A stretch of 64,000 nucleotides of DNA from Paraburkholderia sp. Tr-20389. Lineage in GTDB: Bacteria > Pseudomonadota > Gammaproteobacteria > Burkholderiales > Burkholderiaceae. How positions within the stretch are numbered: position 1 is the stretch's first letter; every line of letters begins with the position of its first letter. The position numbers were made by a program, and so were the translations under genes. The notes under the pieces were generated by a model, which ran no database searches, was not told the DNA's origin, and worked only from the letters and a program-made list of their open reading frames with translations. Shown here in pieces: positions 1 through 7,101 of the stretch. The DNA is taken from contig NZ_JAAGPD010000016.1 of assembly GCF_017104565.1 (NCBI RefSeq), positions 124,001-188,000 on the forward strand. Reading direction: 5' to 3'.

Positions 1-156
1 CGTAAAACGGGTGAATGGCTTGTTTGCCAATGGTTCGACGACCACGGCGAACTGCGTCAGGAAACGTTCGCGCCAGAAGAGGTGCGGCTTCAGCCGCGCT
101 CGATTCCGGCGGGCTCGGTGCAATTGCGCAAGTTTGTTCGCATCGTTTCGCCTTGA
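1..156 (+). CDS. DUF2158 (YodC-like) small protein, 3' part only
   Basis: The first reading frame is open from the window edge and encodes the last 51 residues of a protein; the start lies outside. The stretch WLVCQWFDDHGELRQETF matches the core of the DUF2158/YodC family, small proteins of unknown function whose conserved part is a basic segment followed by a CxWFD motif and an ETF-like strand. The tail after that motif is longer than in E. coli YodC. No function can be inferred. A hairpin shared with the convergent exporter gene follows about 55 bases downstream. Confidence 0.6.
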   Translation, partial: RKTGEWLVCQWFDDHGELRQETFAPEEVRLQPRSIPAGSVQLRKFVRIVSP

Positions 157-212
157 ACGCGACGACGCGCCAGAGGGCGCCCTCGCATTCTTCCTTCTAC
201 GCTTTCATCACG

Positions 213-242
213 GACGCCGGGTGCATCAGCCAGCCCGGCGTC
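213..242. terminator. Stem-loop between convergent genes
   Basis: A perfect 9-bp inverted repeat (GACGCCGGG and its complement) with a 12-base loop lies between the DUF2158 gene on the plus strand and the LysE gene on the minus strand. The position suits a bidirectional terminator. There is no clear U-tract. Confidence 0.5.
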
Positions 243-272
243 GTGCATTAGCGGTTCTTCATTGGCCGTTCA

Positions 273-905
273 TCAGCGTCGCGCTTCCGTGGCCATTCTC
301 ACGGCGAGACCGGCGAGCACGGTGCCCATCAGCCAGCGCTGCACGACGAGCCACGTCGGCTTGCGCGCGAGAAATACGGCAATCGATCCCGCTGTCATCG
401 CCACCGTCGAATTGACGGAAATGCTCAGCACGATCTGAATCGCGCCGAAGATCAGCGACTGTCCAAGCACGCTGCCGTGTTGCGGATCGATGAACTGCGG
501 CAGCAGCGACAGATACAGCACCGCGATTTTCGGATTCAGCAGATTGGTGACGAAGCCCATCGTGAAGAGCTTGCGCGGGCTGTCGACGGGCAGGTCGCGC
601 ACCTGGAACGGCGAGCGTCCGCCCGGCTTCACCGCCTGCCATGCGAGATACAGCAGATAGAGCGCGCCGCCGAAGCGCAGCGTGTCATACGCGAACGGCA
701 CGGCCAGCAGCAGCGCCGTGATGCCGAATGCCGCGCAGAACATATACACCACGAAGCCGAGCGCGACGCCGCCGAGCGAAGTCAGGCCGGCTGTGCGGCC
801 CTGACAGATCGAGCGCGAGATCAGATAGACCATGTTCGGCCCCGGTGTGAGCGCCATGCCGAGCGCGACGAGGGCGAATGCAAGCAGATGCGAGGTGTGG
901 GGCAT
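273..905 (-). CDS. LysE/RhtB family amino-acid exporter
   Basis: A 210-residue inner-membrane protein of the LysE/RhtB translocator family, which exports amino acids or related small molecules. The N-terminus carries the family signature GMALTPGPNMVYLISRS, followed by about six hydrophobic segments; length is normal for the family (about 205-210). The frame stays open upstream through a poly-alanine stretch produced by a hexanucleotide repeat, but the ATG at 905 has a GGAG about nine bases upstream and gives the usual N-terminus, so it was chosen. Substrate is not predictable. It is on the same strand as the epoxide hydrolase upstream, but about 290 bases separate them, so it is probably a separate unit. 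Confidence 0.85.
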   Translation of the reverse strand: MPHTSHLLAFALVALGMALTPGPNMVYLISRSICQGRTAGLTSLGGVALGFVVYMFCAAFGITALLLAVPFAYDTLRFGGALYLLYLAWQAVKPGGRSPFQVRDLPVDSPRKLFTMGFVTNLLNPKIAVLYLSLLPQFIDPQHGSVLGQSLIFGAIQIVLSISVNSTVAMTAGSIAVFLARKPTWLVVQRWLMGTVLAGLAVRMATEARR

Positions 906-1134
906 TGCGTGAGCTCCGTTGATGGAAGACCGGTCGAAGAATCGCAGCAAGGCCCAGGCGCGCGGCTCGAACGGGGCATCGACAACGACTCCGGCGGCGA
1001 TGGACTCCCGGTTCGCGTTCCCCGGTGGTGATCCACCTGAATTAAGCGCCAGTCGCGCGAACCGGGTCATTGTTGCGCGTGGCGCGCACACAGGCCAGAG
1101 ACAGAAGCGGCCTCGGCTGTCGATACACTTCAGA

Positions 1135-1179
1135 GCCGCCGCAGCCGCAGCCGCAGCCGCAGCCGCAGCCGCAGCGGCG
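1135..1179. repeat. GCAGCC hexanucleotide tandem repeat
   Basis: Five exact copies of GCAGCC plus degenerate edge copies sit just downstream of the epoxide hydrolase stop and about 230 bases upstream of the LysE start, in the gap between the two minus-strand genes. The tract is read as poly-Ala or poly-Pro-Gln in spurious frames, which makes artefactual N-terminal extensions. Confidence 0.85.
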
Positions 1180-1196
1180 GCGACCGGCACCATGCG

Positions 1197-2348
1197 TCAG
1201 CCGCGTAGCGGCCGGAAGAAACGCCGGATCTCTTCGGCGAGCAGCGCGGGCTGTTCCATGGCGGCGAAGTGTCCGCCGCGCGGCATGTCGGCGAATTGCG
1301 TGACGTTGAATACGCGCTCGATCCACGAACGCGGCGGCCGGCTGATTTCCTTCGGAAAGCGTGCGAAGCCGAGCGGCGGGGTGACGCGCTGGCCCGGCTC
1401 GAAGCGCAGCGGCCGCGCGCGCGTTTCCGCATAGAGCCGTATCGACGAACCGATGGTTTGCGTATGCCAGTACAGCGACAGGTCGGTGAGCAACTGATCC
1501 TTGGTAAACACACGCTCGACGTCGCCCTCGCAATCGCTCCACGCGCGAAACTTTTCGACGATCCACGCGGCGAGTCCGGCCGGCGAATCGTTCAACGCGA
1601 CGGCTGCCGTGTGCGGCTTCGTCGCGTGCATATGCGCGTACGCGCCTTCGGCATCCGCAAACACGGCTTTCGACGCGAGGAAGTCGCGCTCTTCCTGGGT
1701 GATGGACGGGTCGTCGGGCGCGACGGGCGCGTACGAACTCGGCAGAAAGTTGAGGTGGATGCCGTCGACCCGCTGTGCATGGTTCGCGGCCAGCGCAATC
1801 GAGACTGCCGCGCCGAGATCGCCGCCTTGCGCGCCGAAGCGCTCGTAGCCGAGGCCGCGCATTAGCTGCGACCAGAGGTCCGCGATGGCGTACACCGTCA
1901 TGCCGGGCTTCGCGGGCCGCTCGGAAAAGCCGTAGCCGGGCATCGACGGCACGACGACGTCGAACGCATCGGCGGGGTCCGCGCCTACCGAAGCGGGATC
2001 GCACAGATGCGGCAGCAGTTCGGTGAACTCGATGAACGAGCCGGGCCAGCCGTGCGTGATGACGAGCGGGTAGGGCTTCGGACCGATGCCGCGCCGGTGC
2101 ACGAAATGCACGGCGAGATCGTCGATCTGCGCGACGAACTGCGGCTGCCGGTTGAGCTGCGTTTCCGCTGCGCGCCAGTCGTAGGCGCCCGCCCAGTAAT
2201 CGACGAGATCGCGCAGATAGTTCAGGTCGATGCCGAGCGCCCACGGCGCGCTATCGAACGCATCGGGCCAGCGCGTTTGCTTGAGCCGCGTCTTCAGCGC
2301 GTCGAGTTCGAAATCGGCAATCGAAATCTGGAACGGCGTGATTTGCAT
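1197..2348 (-). CDS. Epoxide hydrolase (EHN/alpha-beta hydrolase)
   Basis: A 383-residue protein with the N-terminal EHN domain of microsomal or juvenile-hormone-type epoxide hydrolases (about residues 1-110) followed by an alpha/beta-hydrolase fold. Visible motifs are the oxyanion-hole HGWPG, the nucleophile elbow AQGGDLGAAV with the expected Asp, and a late RGGHFAAMEQP segment that would supply the catalytic His. The enzyme should open an epoxide to a diol through an ester intermediate; the substrate is unknown. No signal peptide is seen, so it is probably cytoplasmic. The ATG at 2348 gives the standard N-terminus (MQITPFQI). Length is usual for bacterial members. Confidence 0.88.
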   Translation of the reverse strand: MQITPFQISIADFELDALKTRLKQTRWPDAFDSAPWALGIDLNYLRDLVDYWAGAYDWRAAETQLNRQPQFVAQIDDLAVHFVHRRGIGPKPYPLVITHGWPGSFIEFTELLPHLCDPASVGADPADAFDVVVPSMPGYGFSERPAKPGMTVYAIADLWSQLMRGLGYERFGAQGGDLGAAVSIALAANHAQRVDGIHLNFLPSSYAPVAPDDPSITQEERDFLASKAVFADAEGAYAHMHATKPHTAAVALNDSPAGLAAWIVEKFRAWSDCEGDVERVFTKDQLLTDLSLYWHTQTIGSSIRLYAETRARPLRFEPGQRVTPPLGFARFPKEISRPPRSWIERVFNVTQFADMPRGGHFAAMEQPALLAEEIRRFFRPLRG

Positions 2349-2384
2349 GGGTTATGTCCCTTGTCGTTGAGCGTGCGGGCGACG

Positions 2385-2693
2385 CTATTTCGGCGGATGG
2401 TCGCGCGACTCGCGCATTTGCACCCGTTCGCCCAGCATCTTCGTGAAGGTTTTCATGCTGATGACACGCCGCGATCGCACCACGTCGCCTTCCAGGTTGA
2501 CGGGCGGATTCGGCTGGAACGCCCAGTACAGTGCGACCAGCCAGCCGAACACCGTCCAGCCCATGCACGCGTTGAACAGCGCGATGGTCAGCATGTCGTA
2601 GCGCTTGCGGCGATCGGCGATGATGGACGGCAGGAAGTACAGCCCCAGCGCGGCCACGGTCGCCACGCCCTGAACGACGATGTTGTTGCTCAT
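2385..2693 (-). CDS. Superinfection immunity family small membrane protein
   Basis: A 102-residue protein. The segment LGLYFLPSIIADRRKR, then NACMGWTVFGWLVALYWAF, is the two-helix signature of the superinfection-immunity family (Imm_superinfect), named for phage T4 Imm, which blocks DNA entry of a second phage. Many bacterial chromosomes carry members outside prophages, where they are simply small inner-membrane proteins of unknown role; no phage genes are nearby here. A GGAGG precedes the ATG at 2693 by about six bases. A longer upstream frame exists, but it overlaps the divergent peptidase gene and is rejected. It lies about 36 bases upstream of the epoxide hydrolase and may share its transcript. 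Confidence 0.75.
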   Translation of the reverse strand: MSNNIVVQGVATVAALGLYFLPSIIADRRKRYDMLTIALFNACMGWTVFGWLVALYWAFQPNPPVNLEGDVVRSRRVISMKTFTKMLGERVQMRESRDHPPK

Positions 2694-2873
2694 CGAAGCC
2701 TCCCCAGGCGCGGTGGTTATCCATCCATTGTCGCGCGAACGGGCATTGTCCGCTCGCGGCGCTGAAGGCCGTTTGCAAGGCTTCTGCCGTTGCGCGGCAT
2801 GGTTCACACGAATTCGGCAACGCGGGCCATAGGGTCTATCATGTGCGTTTCGACTGCACCGCATAGGGCCATC

Positions 2874-4346
2874 ATGATCTCCGACGATACCCAACAGGAT
2901 CAAAAGCAGGCTCAAAAGCTGAATCACGACACACTGCGCGAATTCGTCGATCGCAAATGGAATGATGAGATCGTGCCGGCGCTCACCGACTACATCGCCG
3001 TGCCCGCCAAGAGCCCGGCTTTCGATGCCGACTGGGAAAAGCACGGCTACATCGAACGCGTCATCACGGAAGCCGCGAAGTGGGCCGAACAGCAGCCCGT
3101 GCGCGGCCTGAAGCTCGAAATCGTCCGCTTGCCGGGCCGCACGCCCGTGATCTTTTTCGAATCGCCCGCCACGCGTTCGGGCAGCACGGAAACCATCGTG
3201 TTGTACGGCCATCTCGACAAGCAGCCGGAATTCGATGGCTGGCGCAACGACCTCGGTCCGTGGACGCCGAAACTCGAGGACGGCAAGCTCTATGGCCGCG
3301 GCGGCGCGGACGACGGTTACGCGATCTACGCGAGCGTCACCGCGCTGGCGGCGCTCGACGCGCAAGGCATCGAACGGCCGCGCTGCGTCGGCCTGATCGA
3401 AACCTGCGAAGAATCGGGCAGCTACGACCTGCTGCCGTATGTCGACGTATTGCGCGAGCGGCTCGGCAAGGTCGGCCTCGTCGTGTGCCTCGATTCGGGC
3501 GCGGGCAACTACGATCAGCTGTGGCTCACCACGTCGCTGCGCGGTCTCGTATCGGGCGATCTCGAAGTGCAGGTGCTCGACGAAGGGATCCACTCGGGCG
3601 GCTACGGCGGCATCGCGCCGTCGAGCTTCCGCATCATGCGCCAGATGTTCGAGCGTCTCGAAGACGCCGCCGACGGCACGCTGCTGCCGAAGGGCTTCCA
3701 TTGCCCGGTTCCTCTCGATCGTCTAAGCGAGGCGGAAGCGACCGCGAAGATTCTCGGCGACGACGTGTGGAAGAAGCTGCCGTGGGCCTGCGGCCAGGAC
3801 GGCGGCCCCGTGCTGCCGACCACCACCGACCCAAAAGAAGCGCTGCTCAATTCGACGTGGCGTCCGTCGCTGTCGGTGACGGGCGCGGCGGGCCTGCCGT
3901 CGCTGGCCGATGCCGGCAACGTGCTGCGTCCGCGCACGGCGTTCAAGCTGTCGCTGCGTTTGCCGCCGCTCGTCGATGCGGAACATGCGGTGCAGCAGTT
4001 GAAGTCGCTGCTGGAGTTCGATCCGCCGTACAACGCGAAGGTCACGTTCAAGCCGGACGCGGGCGCCGCGACGGGCTGGAACGCGCCCGAACTCGCACCG
4101 TGGCTCGGGACGGCACTGAACGACGCGTCGCGTCAGCACTTCGGCGCGGACGTCGCGTTCATCGGGCAGGGCGGCACGATCCCGCTGATGAACGTGCTGA
4201 AGGCGGGCTTCCCGACTTCGCAGTTCATGGTGTGCGGCGTGCTCGGACCGAAGTCCAACGCGCACGGTCCGAATGAGTTCTTGCACGTGCCGTACGGCAA
4301 GAAGCTGACGGCGTCCGTCGCCGAAGTGATCGCTGCCGCGCCCTGA
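2874..4346 (+). CDS. M20 family metallopeptidase (dipeptidase type)
   Basis: A 490-residue zinc hydrolase of the M20 family, of the long CNDP-dipeptidase-like type. Motifs in order are YGHLDKQPEF (metal His and catalytic Asp), YGRGGADDGYA (bridging Asp), ETCEESGS (catalytic Glu pair) and CLDSGAGN, followed by the dimerisation insert and a late GPNEFLHVPYG with the final metal His region. No signal peptide, so it probably cleaves dipeptides or acyl-amino acids in the cytoplasm. The ATG at 2874 was chosen because the preceding in-frame sequence looks non-coding, but a start at 2841 cannot be excluded. A strong palindrome follows the stop. Confidence 0.88.
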   Translation: MISDDTQQDQKQAQKLNHDTLREFVDRKWNDEIVPALTDYIAVPAKSPAFDADWEKHGYIERVITEAAKWAEQQPVRGLKLEIVRLPGRTPVIFFESPATRSGSTETIVLYGHLDKQPEFDGWRNDLGPWTPKLEDGKLYGRGGADDGYAIYASVTALAALDAQGIERPRCVGLIETCEESGSYDLLPYVDVLRERLGKVGLVVCLDSGAGNYDQLWLTTSLRGLVSGDLEVQVLDEGIHSGGYGGIAPSSFRIMRQMFERLEDAADGTLLPKGFHCPVPLDRLSEAEATAKILGDDVWKKLPWACGQDGGPVLPTTTDPKEALLNSTWRPSLSVTGAAGLPSLADAGNVLRPRTAFKLSLRLPPLVDAEHAVQQLKSLLEFDPPYNAKVTFKPDAGAATGWNAPELAPWLGTALNDASRQHFGADVAFIGQGGTIPLMNVLKAGFPTSQFMVCGVLGPKSNAHGPNEFLHVPYGKKLTASVAEVIAAAP

Positions 4347-4372
4347 CCAGCTTGCGCTGACTGTTGCACACA

Positions 4373-4398
4373 CGGAAGGCACCGGCCGGTGCCTTCCG
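4373..4398. terminator. Perfect 13-bp palindrome after the M20 peptidase
   Basis: CGGAAGGCACCGG is followed immediately by its exact complement, with no spacer bases beyond the pairing centre. It lies 26 bases after the peptidase stop and ends before the next gene, in the position of an intrinsic terminator, with a short pyrimidine run after it. Its presence argues against the earlier ATG at 4405 as the start of the next gene. Confidence 0.6.
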
Positions 4399-4434
4399 CT
4401 TTCCATGCACGACCTTGACCAGGGCTTTCATCGA

Positions 4435-5541
4435 ATGAACGCTGCCACGACGTCTGCTGCCCGCATTTCCGCCGCTGAACTTCACGAATACGTGCGCGCA
4501 ATCTGGGAGCAGGCGGGCAGTGCGCCGCGCGAAGCCCAGCTCGTCGCCGATCACCTCGTCGCGGCCAATCTGACGGGACACGATTCGCATGGCGTCGGCA
4601 TGATTCCGCGCTATGTCGATTCGCTGCGCGACGGCGAGCTGAAGCTGAACGGTCACGCGAGTGTCGTGAAGGATGTCGGCGCCGTGCTGACGATCGACGG
4701 CGGCAAGGGCTTCGGCCAGGTCGTCGCGCATGAGGCGATGGAGCACGGCATCGAACGCGCGAAGAAGCTCGGCGTGTGCGCCGTCGCGCTGCGCAATGCA
4801 CACCATATCGGCCGGATCGGGCATTGGGCCGAGCAGTGCGCGAAGGCGGGCTTCGTGTCGTTCCATTTCGTGAACGTTGCAGGCGATCCGCTCGTCGCGC
4901 CGTTCGGCGGCGCGGATCGCCGCATCGGCACCAATCCGTTTTGCGCGGCTTTTCCGCGCGCAGGCAAGGCGCCGCTCGTGCTCGACTTCGCGACGAGCGC
5001 CGTCGCGTACGGCAAGACGCGCGTCGCGTACAACCAGGGCAAGCAGGTGCCGCCCGGTTCGCTGATCGATCACGCAGGCAAGCCGACCGTCGATCCGAAA
5101 GTCATGATGGAAGCGCCGTTCGGCGCGCTCATGCCCGTCGGCGGACAGGCGGGCGGCCACAAGGGCTTCGGCCTCGCGGCGATGTGCGAGATCTTCGGCG
5201 GCGCGCTGTCGGGCGGTTACACGACGCACGACGACACGCTGCAACAGACCAACGCGATCATCAACTGCATGATGTCGGTGATCGTCGATCCCGCCGCGTT
5301 CGACGCGCCCAACGCCGAAGCCGAGGCGGATGCGTTCGTCGAATGGGTGAAGGCGTCGCCGCTCGCCCTGGGCGCCGAACGCATCTACGCGCCGGGCGAA
5401 CCCGAACGCGTGACGCGCGCCGAGCGCGAGGCCAACGGCATTCCCGTCGATCCGCAGACCTGGCAGCAGATCCGCGACGCGGCGCTGGCGGCCGGTCTGT
5501 CTCAAGAGCAGGCCGATAGCTGGTCCGCGCGTCTGCGCTAA
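4435..5541 (+). CDS. Ldh family NAD(P)-dependent oxidoreductase
   Basis: A 368-residue member of the malate/L-lactate dehydrogenase (Ldh_2) family, distinct from the classical Rossmann MDH/LDH fold. Family landmarks are TGHDSHGVGMIPRYV near the N-terminus, NAHHIGRIGHWAEQ (catalytic His region), and GTNPFCAAFP with VLDFATSAVAYGK for cofactor binding, then GGHKGFGLA. Members reduce or oxidise 2-hydroxy acids (malate, lactate, ureidoglycolate, delta-1-piperideine-2-carboxylate); the substrate here is not determined. ATG 4435 gives the usual N-terminus; an in-frame ATG at 4405 sits against the upstream hairpin and has no ribosome site. It is probably separately transcribed from the peptidase. Confidence 0.85.
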   Translation: MNAATTSAARISAAELHEYVRAIWEQAGSAPREAQLVADHLVAANLTGHDSHGVGMIPRYVDSLRDGELKLNGHASVVKDVGAVLTIDGGKGFGQVVAHEAMEHGIERAKKLGVCAVALRNAHHIGRIGHWAEQCAKAGFVSFHFVNVAGDPLVAPFGGADRRIGTNPFCAAFPRAGKAPLVLDFATSAVAYGKTRVAYNQGKQVPPGSLIDHAGKPTVDPKVMMEAPFGALMPVGGQAGGHKGFGLAAMCEIFGGALSGGYTTHDDTLQQTNAIINCMMSVIVDPAAFDAPNAEAEADAFVEWVKASPLALGAERIYAPGEPERVTRAEREANGIPVDPQTWQQIRDAALAAGLSQEQADSWSARLR

Positions 5542-5585
5542 CGCCTGAACGCTCGCCCATGCGCGAGCGCTTCACTCCGATCACG

Positions 5586-5621
5586 GCGCGTATGTCGTTG
5601 CACGCGCATCGACATACGCGC
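5586..5621. terminator. 12-bp stem-loop after the Ldh gene
   Basis: GCGCGTATGTCG and its exact complement enclose a 12-base loop, 45 bases after the dehydrogenase stop. The position suits a terminator; no U-tract follows. Confidence 0.5.
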
Positions 5622-5748
5622 GTCACCTGGCGCGTCTGAAAAAACGCCGTTTGAACGCGGCAACAAGTCCCATTTGCCGCTTTTTGCCGCTGCTCGCCCC
5701 GATTCCACAAAAAATGCAATTGGAATAACTGTGGATTGCTCTAAAACG

Positions 5749-5767
5749 TTTGCGATTAATTCGCAAA
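5749..5767. promoter_or_regulatory. Palindrome in the rpfF upstream region
   Basis: TTTGCGA-TTAAT-TCGCAAA is a perfect 7-bp inverted repeat inside an unusually AT-rich stretch (about 5700-5790) roughly 250 bases before the rpfF start. It has the size and symmetry of a dimeric regulator site. The 477-base gap between the dehydrogenase and rpfF holds this palindrome, the hairpin at 5586-5621 and otherwise no feature I can recognise. Confidence 0.4.
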
Positions 5768-6018
5768 AGTTAAAACAGATATTCTAATTGCTGCTTTGCT
5801 CCCTTATTCCGGTGTCGCAAAGAACGCCTGTTTGAAGTTTTCCCCCGAAACGCAATCGTTTGCGCGAGCCGCGCCTGGCAAGACCCCCGCCAAATGGGCG
5901 TCGCCAAACTTATGACGAACTGCGCACATCTGTTCGTTACCCCCTCCTGGCGGATTCTGGTCTGTTTTAGGCTCGCATTGCTTCACCCGGGTGTTTAACT
6001 TTAAAAGGACCGTTCAAA

Positions 6019-6897
6019 ATGAATCTGCAAAACCACCACGCCTGCCGTCCGTTTCTCGAAGCCGGGAAGCTGTCGCAAATCGCCGCGTATTACGAAGAAG
6101 AGCGCAACATCATGTGGATGATGTTGCGCGCGCAACCGCGCCCGTGCTTCAACCTCGAACTCGTGCACGACATACTCGAACTCGCGCGGGCCGCGCGCGA
6201 TTCCAATGTGCGCATCGATTTCTGGGTGACGGGCTCGGTGATTCCGTCCATGTTCAACGTCGGCGGCGACCTCAGTTTCTTCGCCGATGCGATCCGTGGC
6301 GGGCATCGCCAGGAGCTGATGGCGTATGCGCGCGCGTGCGTCGATTGCGTGCATGCCGCGGCGCGCGGTTTCGACACCGGCGCGATTTCGATCGCAATGG
6401 TGGAGGGCACGGCGCTCGGCGGCGGTTTCGAAGCGGCGCTCGCGCATCATTTCGTGCTCGCGCAGAACGACGCGCGGATGGGCTTTCCGGAGATCGCCTT
6501 CAACCTGTTTCCGGGCATGGGCGGCTATTCGCTCGTCGCGCGCAAGGCGGGCATGCGTCTCGCGGAGGAATTGATCGGCGGCGGCGAGTCGCATACGGCG
6601 GAGTGGTACGAAAGCCGTGGCCTCGTCGACCAGCTGTTCGAACCGGGCGACGCTTACATCGCCACGCGCACCTTCATCGACACGCTGCGTCCCAAGCTCA
6701 ACGGCATCCGCGCGATGGTGCGGGCGCGTCAGCGCGTGTTGCAGCTGTCGCGCGCCGAGCTGATGGAAATCACGGAAGACTGGGTGCAGGCCGCGTTCAC
6801 GATCGAGGAAAAAGACCTCGCGTTCATGGAGCGGCTCGTGATGCTGCAAAACCGCCGTGCGAGCAATCTGCGCCCGGCTGCCGTGAATGCTGCCTGA
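6019..6897 (+). CDS. rpfF: BDSF/DSF signal synthase RpfF
   Basis: A 292-residue crotonase-fold enzyme. RpfF makes cis-2-unsaturated fatty acids used as diffusible signals (BDSF, cis-2-dodecenoic acid, in Burkholderia) by dehydrating 3-hydroxyacyl-ACP and releasing the free acid. The two glutamates corresponding to the catalytic pair of Xanthomonas RpfF are present as E138 in GGGFEAAL and E158 in GFPEIAFNLFPG, with the family's 20-residue spacing. An AAAGGA sits about nine bases before the ATG. The convergent neighbour is rpfR, the c-di-GMP receptor for this signal, the arrangement known from Burkholderia. Downstream effects on biofilm fit the Pel operon 17 kb away. Confidence 0.93.
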   Translation: MNLQNHHACRPFLEAGKLSQIAAYYEEERNIMWMMLRAQPRPCFNLELVHDILELARAARDSNVRIDFWVTGSVIPSMFNVGGDLSFFADAIRGGHRQELMAYARACVDCVHAAARGFDTGAISIAMVEGTALGGGFEAALAHHFVLAQNDARMGFPEIAFNLFPGMGGYSLVARKAGMRLAEELIGGGESHTAEWYESRGLVDQLFEPGDAYIATRTFIDTLRPKLNGIRAMVRARQRVLQLSRAELMEITEDWVQAAFTIEEKDLAFMERLVMLQNRRASNLRPAAVNAA

Positions 6898-7101
6898 AGG
6901 TTGCACGAGCACGTACAGGATCAAGGTCTGATCGCAGAACGCCCCCACGCATTGCAATTCATGCGCTCCGTCTGCACCCGTCGGAAATTGACGCAACCCT
7001 CAACGTAGCAAACAGGTAGTACGCAGCATGCAATCTGTAGTCCGCCGTATGAGCAGTGGCCAGGCAGGGGATTCCCAAGGTCGAGCGAACTTTTCGGGGG
7101 T

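Noticed and set aside
906-1193. N-terminal extension of the LysE protein with a poly-Ala stretch
   Set aside because: It is produced by reading a hexanucleotide repeat; the ATG at 905 has a ribosome site and the family N-terminus.
2694-3701. Upstream extension of the superinfection-immunity frame
   Set aside because: It overlaps the divergent peptidase gene and lacks coding character; the ATG at 2693 has a GGAGG.
4405-4434. Earlier ATG for the Ldh gene
   Set aside because: It lies next to the terminator palindrome and has no ribosome site.
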